NCBI GenBank assembly: GCA_002353825.1
Contig: DEKJ01000041.1
Coordinates: 1 to 35,712, forward strand
Length of the DNA stretch: 35,712 bases
Direction of reading: 5' to 3'
DNA from: Prevotella sp. UBA2725
GTDB taxonomy: Bacteria; Bacteroidota; Bacteroidia; Bacteroidales; Bacteroidaceae
Shown: in pieces, positions 16,486-23,760 of the stretch
Numbering within the stretch: the first letter of the stretch is position 1
Layout: each line of letters begins with the position of its first letter
Program-made: the position numbers and the translations under genes
The notes under the pieces: model-generated
What the model was told of the DNA's origin: nothing
Databases searched by the model: none
The model's input: the letters and a program-made list of their open reading frames with translations, nothing else

Positions 16486-17621
16486 GTTTTATCCTTTAGA
16501 GGTTCGGTATTCTCACCAGCTGTCCCACTGGGATATTGGGACACTTGGGACAGGTGGGACACTTCTTCCTGTTGTCCCAACTGTCCCGCTTGTCCCTTCT
16601 GTCCGCTTGGGACAGTGGCATCTTCATGCAGCATGCGGTCAACGGTGGACTTCGAGATACCCATGCGGCTGGCTATGTCGCGAATGGACAGTCCCGATGC
16701 AGACAGCTGGCGTGCCTCCTGCACTTGCTCGTCGCGGTTGACCATCCGGAGGTGGTCATGCTCCGGGTCTGTTCCCATGTTGATGAACTGCACCATCGTA
16801 CCGATTTTCTCAACATGGCACACCATCACGTTGTCGCCGCCGAAACGCATCTCGCAGTTGCGCACCTTGACCTGTTTGACATAGCGCATGTTGCCGCCCT
16901 GCGCGCTCAGTCCGATGGCAAAACAGCTGTCGATGAAGTTGAACAGTTTCTTGCTGCCCGCAAGGTCGTTCTGTGTGATGGGCATGCTCATGTTGCGCTT
17001 TGGCGTGTGGGCAATGATGAGAATGGAGAAGCCATGCTTGTTCTTCAAGGTCCGCAGGCGCTGTACCAGCATGGCCGCGTCCTCGCCTTTCTCCATCTGC
17101 ATGCAAAGGATGGAGATGTTGTCGATAATGAGCACTTTCGCCTTTGTCGCCATTGCAGCCTGCTCTATGTTCGCCATCAGCGCATCTTCGAAGGGCATGT
17201 CAAGAGACGCAATGAGGTTCATATCGGGTTGCACACGGTAGAGCGTGGACGGGAAGTGGTGAAGATTGCCCTGCTCGTCGGTGAAGCGAAGCTGGAACTG
17301 CTTCTCCGACAACTCAAAGTCGAAGTAGAGGACGGTCTCGCCCGTCTTGGCAATGTCCTCGGCAATCTGCATGGCAAGGATGCTCTTACCGACATTGCTG
17401 TCGGCAAAGAGACAGCCTATCTCATGCTCAAACCAGAACTCACCATAGAGCTGCTTCGGGTTCGCCGTCATGCTTGCCTCTGTCAGCGTGAGGTTGGCAC
17501 TCTTGATGGAGAGCATGCCCACAGATATGGGGACACCGGCACTTGCCTGCTCAGCTTTCTGCAGTTCGGAGCCAATAAGATTCTGCTTCTGCTGTGGATT
17601 GAGAGTAGTGTTGTCCTGCAT
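16482..17621 (-). CDS. RecA-fold ATPase (RepA/helicase-like) with C-terminal HTH
   Basis: 379 residues. Walker A FADSNVGKS (about 72-80), Walker B KVLIIDNIS (about 162-170) and an AGSKKLFNFIDSCFAIG segment fit the RepA/DnaB-like AAA_25 group. At about 305-330 there is a resolvase-type HTH (ARQLSASGLSIRDIASRMGI SKSTVDRML). It is probably a replicative helicase or partition-like ATPase of the island. The gene overlaps the toprim gene by 4 bases and follows the HTH gene after 3 bases, so xis-like, ATPase and toprim genes form one operon. Confidence 0.85.
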   Translation of the reverse strand: MQDNTTLNPQQKQNLIGSELQKAEQASAGVPISVGMLSIKSANLTLTEASMTANPKQLYGEFWFEHEIGCLFADSNVGKSILAMQIAEDIAKTGETVLYFDFELSEKQFQLRFTDEQGNLHHFPSTLYRVQPDMNLIASLDMPFEDALMANIEQAAMATKAKVLIIDNISILCMQMEKGEDAAMLVQRLRTLKNKHGFSILIIAHTPKRNMSMPITQNDLAGSKKLFNFIDSCFAIGLSAQGGNMRYVKQVKVRNCEMRFGGDNVMVCHVEKIGTMVQFINMGTDPEHDHLRMVNRDEQVQEARQLSASGLSIRDIASRMGISKSTVDRMLHEDATVPSGQKGQAGQLGQQEEVSHLSQVSQYPSGTAGENTEPLKDKT

Positions 17622-17624
17622 AGC

Positions 17625-17918
17625 TTACCCTCCTATCTTGTCAGGGTTCAACACTTTCTCTATCTCCGACTTTCGGTACAGAGCCTTACGCCCGATCTTA
17701 ACCGGTTTTGGCCATGCTCCACTCTTGGCGTTACGCCAAAGGGTGACCTTTGAGACATGGTACTTACTCGCCACATCGTCAGGAGTAAGATAGACTTCCT
17801 CCACAGGTGTAACATCATTACTCACTTCGCTCTGCCATTGAAGGAAGAGCTCTTTCAAATCCGCAATATTCAAGACTACTTGAACGTTGGGATAGTTGAG
17901 GATTTCATTTACTTTCAT
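17625..17918 (-). CDS. Excisionase-like HTH protein
   Basis: 97 residues from ATG 17918; a longer frame would need TTG at 17948 within a promoter-like ACTTTGCAG. The C-terminal half is a MerR/AlpA-type winged HTH: YLTPDDVASKYHVSKVTLWR followed by GAWPKPVKIGRKALYRKSEI. Such proteins act as excisionases or as activators of the island's replication genes. It leads the ATPase-toprim operon. Confidence 0.85.
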   Translation of the reverse strand: MKVNEILNYPNVQVVLNIADLKELFLQWQSEVSNDVTPVEEVYLTPDDVASKYHVSKVTLWRNAKSGAWPKPVKIGRKALYRKSEIEKVLNPDKIGG

Positions 17919-18006
17919 TTTCGAACTCTTTAGAATGATTTTCTGCAAAGTTCGGTTAATGTTTGAGGGGCAAAAAGATAGTTTGCGGGTAAGAATAACA
18001 AAATGA

Positions 18007-18045
18007 AGCCGCTTACACTACTGATAATCAGCAACGTAAGCGGCT
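18007..18045 (-). terminator. Hairpin ending the int-cargo operon
   Basis: AGCCGCTTAC (18007-18016) pairs perfectly with GTAAGCGGCT (18036-18045). On the minus strand it is followed by CATTTTGTTATTC, a partly T-rich tail. It lies 65 bases past the last gene of the operon. Confidence 0.7.
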
Positions 18046-18109
18046 CCAATATTAAACTATGCTAACGTACGGGTAAAAACGCGTGGCCCTATGTCATCTG
18101 TGGGTAAAA

Positions 18110-18655
18110 TTACGCTTCACCTACCTCGAACTTCTTATAATTGTGTAAAATCTCATGGATGTCCTTCACGAAATCACTGTTCTTTTTACTTTGTGAGCGG
18201 TAGTTGCCATAGAAATCACTCTGCTTAACTTCGGCACGATGCTTCTTGTGCTCCTTATACGAGATGGCGCACTTTTCAATAACATTCTTCTCCCATGTCT
18301 CCTTGATGACCTTTGCCCTGTCAGCCTTGTCAAGAGATAGCAGTTTTAACAGTCTCTCTTCTTCGTCGAGCTTCTCCCATTTAGGATAGATGGTGACATC
18401 GCCATAGCGTGATATGTCTTTTTCAGCATCAATATAGTCGGCGAGCGTGTGTACGAGATACTCTATCTTTCGCTTGTCCTTGGGAACAATGTCCTCTTCC
18501 GTCGAACGGAGGTTGAACCAGTTGAGAAAGTCGGGCCAGTCGACCAGCTCAATGATTTTGCCATTACATAGTTCTTCTATGTCCGAGCAAATTTGATAGT
18601 TCAGCCAACGGAACTGCTCCTTCGCCCGGTTGAATCTGGAGAACAAAGAACTCAT
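18110..18655 (-). CDS. Helical cytoplasmic protein, last gene of int-linked operon
   Basis: 181 residues, mostly charged helix: FNRAKEQFRWLNYQICSDIE at the start, LLKLLSLDKADRAKVIKETWEKNVIEK in the middle, and a Lys/Glu-rich C-terminus. No signal, membrane segment or catalytic motif is visible. The ATG overlaps the stop of the 216-residue gene by 4 bases. I do not recognise the family. Tight coupling to an AlbA-domain protein suggests a joint function. Confidence 0.8.
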   Translation of the reverse strand: MSSLFSRFNRAKEQFRWLNYQICSDIEELCNGKIIELVDWPDFLNWFNLRSTEEDIVPKDKRKIEYLVHTLADYIDAEKDISRYGDVTIYPKWEKLDEEERLLKLLSLDKADRAKVIKETWEKNVIEKCAISYKEHKKHRAEVKQSDFYGNYRSQSKKNSDFVKDIHEILHNYKKFEVGEA

Positions 18656-19302
18656 ACGTTATCCCCCCTTCCTGCAATGTCGTTAAGGTCAGCAAGGAGA
18701 GCCTTGCCCATCTCGTCAAGGCTATATACCAGCATGATGAACGCACTCATCTTGAAGTTGAACAGCCCTGCTGTTCTTCTCCTTTCCCTATCGTAAACCT
18801 CAAACAGTTCCTTTGTGCGATTGCTGCACTTGTCAGAATACTCCTTTTTCTCATTGTAGATCTTCCACATGTGCGGAATTTCATCCTGTGAGTAATGAAG
18901 TTCAGGAAAATCCATATTGTTCTGTATCGGTTTGAAGTCATCATAAGCCTTTACCGACACCTCCTTCGCCTGCAGGTAGGCAGAATATGATGGTTTGAGA
19001 TGCTCGTTATATATTGGCTTAGGGTCAAAAGACTTGAACAGTTCCTTGCCATCATAATATATATGAAGAATTGCGCTTGTTTCCTTAGTAAGAGCAGCCG
19101 CATCTCTATGCAATTTGGCATATTCCGACTTCGGAGTATCCTCTACATAGTCAACAAAAGCGCTGGAGTTCCTATACCTTTTATATATGGTAACCAACGA
19201 CCATGCCTCATCAAAAGACAATGTCTGCCCCTCCACTATCTTTTGTAAGATAGGGATGGAAGAGCGAAGGTCGGATATTAGATATTCCATTGTCATAGTC
19301 AT
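18652..19302 (-). CDS. Helical cytoplasmic protein, middle gene of int-linked operon
   Basis: 216 residues, predicted almost all-alpha: LISDLRSSIPILQKIVEGQTL, AKLHRDAAALTKETSAIL, YNEKKEYSDKCSNRTKELFEVYDRERRR. One more hydrophobic stretch, LFNFKMSAFIMLVYSLDEMG, looks amphipathic rather than membrane-spanning. ATGs at 19302, 19296 and 19290 could all start it; I chose 19302 because it overlaps the upstream stop as ATGA, like the next junction. The family is unknown. Confidence 0.8.
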   Translation of the reverse strand: MTMTMEYLISDLRSSIPILQKIVEGQTLSFDEAWSLVTIYKRYRNSSAFVDYVEDTPKSEYAKLHRDAAALTKETSAILHIYYDGKELFKSFDPKPIYNEHLKPSYSAYLQAKEVSVKAYDDFKPIQNNMDFPELHYSQDEIPHMWKIYNEKKEYSDKCSNRTKELFEVYDRERRRTAGLFNFKMSAFIMLVYSLDEMGKALLADLNDIAGRGDNV

Positions 19303-20750
19303 TTGCCATCTTTCAGTATTTTCAAAGCCTTGTCGGTCAACCGGTACTTCTGATAACGAGAAGTTGGCTTGTCGGGGATTGTGCGCTCGATGAGCCCGGA
19401 TTCCAAAGCTGGAACGAGGATATCTCTTCTGTATTGTCGCTTTGATGTTTTCTTAGCTGATTCCATTAAAGTCGCAATGCCCAATTCGCCTCGACCACTC
19501 TTTGCAATAATCAATAACATCTGGGACACATCTCGGTCATGTCTAGGACATATCTCGGACACATCTCGGACTATTTTGTCCAAGATAGCATCTTTATTTG
19601 AAATCTTATCATAGCTGTCTTTCTTATCTTCATCCTCAATCTCAGCCTTTTTGTATTTCATCGTCATGCTCAGCACGGTTCCATCAAAATCCCATTGAGG
19701 TTTAGGACAACCGTAGTCTTTACATGCAGCCAGCACTTTCTCTATGCCACGCCCCCATGATTCTATGAATCCTGCACGAAAGAATGCATTTGCAATATCA
19801 GGATTGTAAGGAATGCTGATGTGTTTGCCAAGCAGATTATTAACAGTCCATCCCATTGGCAAACGTCCTGTGTTGGAAATGATAATGCGGTCATCATATA
19901 CCCGAATCTGAATAGGCACAAACTCTTCATACGACTTGTGGCAAATGCTATTGAGGATAACCTCTCGAAGAGCATTAACTGGTACGGGGAGTTCGTCAAC
20001 TCGCACGATACCCTCATAGTGAATGTAGGCCTTCATATACTTTGTTGTCAGCAAGTCAATAACCATGTTTATCTGCTTAAACAAACTGCCATGTATTTCG
20101 TCCTGATAAAGTATGTCGGCATCGTTGGCAAAGTATCCTATCTTGATATAGGCACCAGTAACGTAGCGTTCCGGGTCTGAGTAGAATAGCAATGCTGCTG
20201 CACGTTTCAAGTACTCGCCTTCATAGAGGTGAAGTCTTGCGAGTAGGTCTGAGCGATTACCACGCACATCCTCTGCGCTGCTGTGTGGGCTCCTTGCTGC
20301 CTCCTTTTTGAAAAGATTAATGGACTCTGCGTCAAGCATCCTTTCCGAAAGTCCTGGAACAGGAACACTATCCCACGTCCTACCTTGTTTCGACAGCAGG
20401 AACTGGTCAAGGGCTGTGCCTCTTAATTCTTGAAGAGTGCTGCCTGTTCTATAATAGTACTTGCCACGAATGCTAATGGGGTTGGGCGACGATGAGGTTA
20501 TGAGTTGCAGATACTCTTTCCCATCAGATTCGAGCAGGTTCACGTCAATCAATATTCCCATCCGGTCTTTCACCATATTAGGAATGTCTTCCATCAGCCG
20601 TTTGGCATTCTTGACGCCAACAACTTGTTTGTCGTCATTCACACCTATATATAATGTGCCACCCTGAGCGTTGGCAAAACCGCATATCCACTTCAGATAT
20701 TCGTCGTGCCAGCTCTCCTTGTACTCTATGATTTGGCTCTCGCTTTTCAT
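19299..20750 (-). CDS. AlbA_2/Schlafen-domain protein with GHKL-like ATPase and winged helix
   Basis: 483 residues. Residues about 5-130 form an AlbA_2 (Schlafen-type) domain: EYKESWHDEYLKWICGFANA, then QGGTLYIGVNDDKQVVG. The middle (about 255-375) has the RecG-like HATPase_c_4 pattern: REVILNSICHKSYE, IQIRVYDDRIIISNTGRLP, FIESWGRGIEKVLAAC. The C-terminus looks like winged helices (ARHD repeats around CPRHDRDVSQMLLIIAKSGRG; GLIERTIPDKPTSRYQKYRLT). Such proteins are annotated as RecG-related regulators, and Schlafen-like domains occur in defence proteins. It starts one base after the integrase stop and leads two unknown helical proteins. Confidence 0.85.
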   Translation of the reverse strand: MKSESQIIEYKESWHDEYLKWICGFANAQGGTLYIGVNDDKQVVGVKNAKRLMEDIPNMVKDRMGILIDVNLLESDGKEYLQLITSSSPNPISIRGKYYYRTGSTLQELRGTALDQFLLSKQGRTWDSVPVPGLSERMLDAESINLFKKEAARSPHSSAEDVRGNRSDLLARLHLYEGEYLKRAAALLFYSDPERYVTGAYIKIGYFANDADILYQDEIHGSLFKQINMVIDLLTTKYMKAYIHYEGIVRVDELPVPVNALREVILNSICHKSYEEFVPIQIRVYDDRIIISNTGRLPMGWTVNNLLGKHISIPYNPDIANAFFRAGFIESWGRGIEKVLAACKDYGCPKPQWDFDGTVLSMTMKYKKAEIEDEDKKDSYDKISNKDAILDKIVRDVSEICPRHDRDVSQMLLIIAKSGRGELGIATLMESAKKTSKRQYRRDILVPALESGLIERTIPDKPTSRYQKYRLTDKALKILKDGK

Positions 20751-20751
20751 A

Positions 20752-22290
20752 TCAGATTTCGTTAATCGTTTCTCTTAATATGTCGTCATCTATCTGCCGG
20801 TAACGGTTAAAAGCTCGGCTTCCCTCCACGTGACCGCTCATCTTACCAACAATGTTGGGGTCTTTGACCACCTTATAAGCAGCACCGACAAAAGTCCGTC
20901 TTGCCATATGACTGCTTGCCACATCACAGATACGCTTAATCTCCGTCTCTCCTGTTGTCGAATTGCGCACCTGCACATTCCTTGTTATGCCGCAAATAAG
21001 AAGTATCTTCCTTATAGCCTCATTGTATTTGTCTGGGCTGATAAATGGGAACAGTCTTCCTTTCTCGTCAGTGCCTTTGTATTTGTTAACGAGACTGATG
21101 GCAGTTTTATTGAGTGGAATGCGTGGTTTTACTGGGGCATCCTCGTCCATCGTCTTGCTTGGCACATATTCCAATATTCCGTTTGTGATGTTTCGCGAGG
21201 TCAACCGTTCAAGGTCACCGACACGACAGCCGACAAGACACTGGAATACGAAGATGTCGCGTTGGGTTGACAGCGAGTCCAAAGACTTCTCTGTAATGGC
21301 CTTCTTGTCTTCGTCAGACAACATCTTCCACTCCTCATGCAAATCAGCCTCAGCGACGATATTCCGTTCCTCTTTCCACAGATAGAATGGCACTCCATAT
21401 TTCTCGACACCAATTTTCACCCCATCGAATGGCCTGTTTGTTGTCAACTGGTTGTCATATAGCCATTGCATGAAAGCCTTGAATTTTTTCTTGAGCTTTA
21501 TGATGGTGTTGTCGCCACGATCTTGCAGCTTTGTATGAATGTGAACAACATTGATTTCAGCTGGATACTTCTCCAAGATAGCCTCGAACTGCTTGGGATA
21601 TTGCTCTGACAAAGATTTCTCATTGCGCAGATAATGCTCAAAGTCATCTATGTCATAGCGGGTAATCTTGTGGATGTTCCACTTGAATCTCTCATGGAGC
21701 ACTTTATTTTTGAAGGCCTCATAACGTGCCAAATCACGGATTAGCACCTTGAAAGCCTTTGTATGGTCATAGGAGAAGCGCTTCTTTTCCAAATACTCTT
21801 CGGCAAGGTCATAAATTGACTTTTCCCCTTTGGCTCTTGCGCGCTTCCCGCTATACTGTTTGGTTGGGTGAAAGAAATGGCTGATTATTTTGTCCAACCA
21901 CATCGCGTCAATATCTTCTCTTGAAGCTGCATCAAAGGCCTCAATTATTGCAGTTTGAAGTTGGTCTATAATTTTCTTTTGTTGCTTGTCAAATTCAACC
22001 TCGGGTGTAACTATTCTGTCAGAAATGACGATCTCTCCATAAGTCTTTATGGAGTAGCCTCTTTTTTCAGCTTCTTGCTGAGTTATTGAAGTAATATTTT
22101 CAGGTATTATGACGCCAGCCTTTTGAGATGCAGTGCGATTAACGAAATAGCGGAAGTGACGGGGATATATGAATATACCCGTTTTTGAACGAAGGTTCAT
22201 GCCATGGAAAGGCAAGAACCGAAGAAGCACCTCACTACGATGAGTAATCTTATCTTCTTTGGACGATAAACTTAGTAGAATTGTTGCCAT
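20752..22290 (-). CDS. Tyrosine integrase of island 2 (NBU-type)
   Basis: 512 residues and apparently complete. An N-terminal Arm-type domain (LRSKTGIFIYPRHFRYFVNR, replacing the usual Arm DNA-binding fold) is followed by a core-binding domain and the catalytic domain. Catalytic residues: R356 in VGCRVGDLERL, H461 and R464 in SHMARRTF, a second His in SGHVEGSR, and nucleophile Y497 in FNRYRQID. It recombines the 3' end of tRNA-Leu. The promoter (-7 at 22312-22319) overlaps integrase-type arm repeats. The three cargo genes are cotranscribed behind it. Confidence 0.95.
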   Translation of the reverse strand: MATILLSLSSKEDKITHRSEVLLRFLPFHGMNLRSKTGIFIYPRHFRYFVNRTASQKAGVIIPENITSITQQEAEKRGYSIKTYGEIVISDRIVTPEVEFDKQQKKIIDQLQTAIIEAFDAASREDIDAMWLDKIISHFFHPTKQYSGKRARAKGEKSIYDLAEEYLEKKRFSYDHTKAFKVLIRDLARYEAFKNKVLHERFKWNIHKITRYDIDDFEHYLRNEKSLSEQYPKQFEAILEKYPAEINVVHIHTKLQDRGDNTIIKLKKKFKAFMQWLYDNQLTTNRPFDGVKIGVEKYGVPFYLWKEERNIVAEADLHEEWKMLSDEDKKAITEKSLDSLSTQRDIFVFQCLVGCRVGDLERLTSRNITNGILEYVPSKTMDEDAPVKPRIPLNKTAISLVNKYKGTDEKGRLFPFISPDKYNEAIRKILLICGITRNVQVRNSTTGETEIKRICDVASSHMARRTFVGAAYKVVKDPNIVGKMSGHVEGSRAFNRYRQIDDDILRETINEI

Positions 22291-22311
22291 AGGGATTGAG
22301 TTCTAACGGCA

Positions 22312-22347
22312 CAAAGATAAGCAATTTTTGGCGACATTTTGGCGACA
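22312..22347 (-). promoter_or_regulatory. int promoter overlapping arm repeats, copy 3
   Basis: Minus-strand TATCTTTG (22312-22319) is a good -7 box. GGCGACA (plus strand) at 22330-22336 and 22341-22347 covers the -20 to -33 zone. Arm binding by Int would therefore also shut off int, a common autoregulation; this is an inference. Confidence 0.7.
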
Positions 22348-22463
22348 TAGGCGTGAACAACAGATATTTTAAGTATCATTAAGAATTTGATTTATAATCT
22401 AACTTATTGATAATTAATTCATTTTCGATTTCATACGATTTCGCTGAATTTCGGTATAATGTG

Positions 22464-22479
22464 CCTGTCAGGCGCACAA
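22464..22479 (+). other. att core copy 3 (attR of island 2)
   Basis: CCTGTCAGGCGCACAA, identical over 16 bases to the tRNA-Leu end at 6727-6742. Sequence beyond it (AGAGAAAAGCC...) is the original flank of the tRNA gene. Confidence 0.9.
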
Positions 22480-22483
22480 AGAG

Positions 22484-22520
22484 AAAAGCCAGCTATCTTA
22501 TTCTAAGGTAGTTGGCTTTT
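22484..22520 (+). terminator. Original chromosomal terminator of tRNA-Leu, now displaced
   Basis: AAAAGCCAGCTATC pairs (with G-T wobble) to GGTAGTTGGCTTTT, followed by TT. It sits directly after attR, 15.7 kb from the tRNA it once ended. Confidence 0.8.
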
Positions 22521-22651
22521 TTGCCTAGCTTTTGCCGCATAGATGGAGGAAATAGAATAAAGACCTACGTAAAGAAAATAGTTTTTTCTCATCAACTCTC
22601 ACAGGAACAAATATTTTCGGGTAAATATTTGGTTAATATTGATATTCTGCT

Positions 22652-22659
22652 TATATTTG
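22652..22659 (+). promoter_or_regulatory. Promoter of the 111-residue gene
   Basis: TATATTTG (-7) with TTTG at 22628-22631 (-33), 20 bases apart: a textbook Bacteroidetes pair. The leader carries a small hairpin, GCTTGCC...GGCAAGAAGC (about 22687-22713). Confidence 0.7.
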
Positions 22660-22758
22660 CAAAATAAGAGTAAGACCCAGTAGCAGCTTGCCTGCAAGAT
22701 AGGCAAGAAGCATGAGCTTATTACAAATATTGACACTAAAAAAGGAAAGGACAACGAT

Positions 22759-23094
22759 ATGACTGCATTTGAAATCAATGCCGAGGTGTATCATAACCTT
22801 GGACTTATAGCTAACGACGAGACCTATATGAAGGCTGTTTTAGACTTGATTAATAAATTCATAGGTGAGAAGAAGTCGAAGGAGGAAACAAAAAAGATTC
22901 ATGTAAAGAGAAACCAGCCTTCGTCTTTGGACAAATATGTAGGCATTTTCTCATCATCACGTGAGGACGATGAGAAAAACCGAGAAGAATACATGAGAGA
23001 AAAATACGGCAAACACTTCAAAAATGCAGACAAAGGTCTTGAAGTGCTTGACCCAGCTGAATTTGTCAACAAATACATCGTCATAGAAGATTAA
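22759..23094 (+). CDS. Antitoxin-like small protein without visible toxin
   Basis: 111 residues. The start MTAFEINAEVYHNLGLIAND fits a family common in Prevotella in which 'MT.FEINAE.YR.L..IA.DE..M.KAL' precedes a toxin gene, so the N-terminus looks like an antitoxin dimerisation segment. The rest is charged (KKSKEETKKIHVKR, EDDEKNREEYMREKYGKHF). No toxin follows; only gene debris does. Either it is a solitary antitoxin, or its partner was lost when the neighbouring DNA was rearranged. The antitoxin call is inference. Confidence 0.7.
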   Translation: MTAFEINAEVYHNLGLIANDETYMKAVLDLINKFIGEKKSKEETKKIHVKRNQPSSLDKYVGIFSSSREDDEKNREEYMREKYGKHFKNADKGLEVLDPAEFVNKYIVIED

Positions 23095-23110
23095 CCCTAC
23101 GCCACGGCTC

Positions 23111-23250
23111 CTACATCCTCACCCCCACCCTCGCACCAAGTGTCATGAGGTTGATATACTCCCCACGCTGGCGGCTGTGTGGCGACTGTAGACCATAGTT
23201 GAGGAAGATGCCACTCGTAAGATGCTCATGCGCCCGATAATTATGCTTCC
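23111..23250 (-). pseudogene. C-terminal tail of an outer-membrane barrel protein
   Basis: The minus-strand frame reads HLTSGIFLNYGLQSPHSRQR, then EYINLMTLGARVGVRM and a stop at 23111. Alternating hydrophobic strands ending near an aromatic/hydrophobic C-terminus are typical of the last strands of a Bacteroidetes beta-barrel. Nothing upstream of about 23250 continues it, so it is a fragment. Confidence 0.55.
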
Positions 23251-23253
23251 TTG

Positions 23254-23574
23254 TTATTCGAACAGATCATCCATCGTTACCTGTGACTGGACAATGCCAC
23301 TATGCTTTCCCACAGCGATGCCATAGGTGGTGACCATTGTCAGATGAATGGTCTGACGAGGAGACAAATGACTTCTGAGACTTTCTATTCTGGTTCTGAG
23401 CCGCATCTCTTCGTCCTTATCAATCATATAAGGAGTTTCAGAGAATTTCATCTCACAAAGGTTGACAACATGGTCCTTGCGGAATATCAACATATCTATC
23501 TGAGCCCCATTGTGCTCCTCATCTCCCGCAGAACGCCATGCCGACACGGTCGTCTGAACACCGGATTTCCCAAG
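23254..23574 (-). pseudogene. C-terminal remnant of an AAA ATPase (PD-(D/E)XK/DUF234-like end)
   Basis: Reads SGVQTTVSAWRSAGDEEHNG, AQIDMLIFRKDHVVNLCEMK, FSETPYMIDKDEE and ends VQSQVTMDDLFE. The D...CEMKFS arrangement is the nuclease-like C-terminal domain found in a Bacteroidetes family of AAA ATPases. The N-terminal ATPase is missing. The open frame continues to 23874 but that part overlaps the promoter and start of the next gene and is not coding. It may have been displaced by arrival of the neighbouring ATPase gene. Confidence 0.65.
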
Positions 23575-23697
23575 AAAATGTCCATCAAACGGCAAAATAT
23601 AATAACTAATTTTTTGCCGAATAAGGTCAAAAACGCCATCGCTATCTCTTACCACACAAGCAAAGATATTGAGAATATTGAATTGTTCAGCAGAAAA

Positions 23698-23727
23698 GTT
23701 ACACTTATGTAACTTACATTTATGTAA
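23698..23727 (+). promoter_or_regulatory. Two tandem palindromic operators
   Basis: GTTACA-CTTA-TGTAAC (23698-23713) and TTACA-TTTA-TGTAA (23714-23727) are adjacent copies of one dyad, roughly 16 bases centre to centre, just upstream of the -7 box. They should bind a dimeric repressor or activator of the ATPase gene. Confidence 0.7.
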
Positions 23728-23734
23728 CTTTTTG

Positions 23735-23742
23735 TATCTTTG
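23735..23742 (+). promoter_or_regulatory. -7 box of the AAA ATPase gene
   Basis: TATCTTTG; it rules out the TTG start at 23740 and points to ATG 23761. Confidence 0.7.
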
Positions 23743-23760
23743 CAGCAGATTAATACTGAT

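Larger units (their letters stand above)
10724..22479. mobile_element. Island 2, intact-looking NBU-like mobilizable island
   Basis: About 11.7 kb between att core copies 2 and 3. It encodes a complete tyrosine integrase at the right end with arm repeats at both ends. It also has a MobV-type relaxase with an oriT, a toprim-like protein, a RecA-fold ATPase, an excisionase-like HTH protein, a three-gene cargo operon behind int, and cargo at the left end. No type IV secretion genes are present, so it should depend on a helper conjugative element. NBU elements of Bacteroides have the same outline. Confidence 0.85.

Noticed and set aside
16536..17753. Plus-strand frame of 405 codons
   Set aside because: Lies opposite the RecA-fold ATPase with Walker motifs and is a GC/codon artefact.
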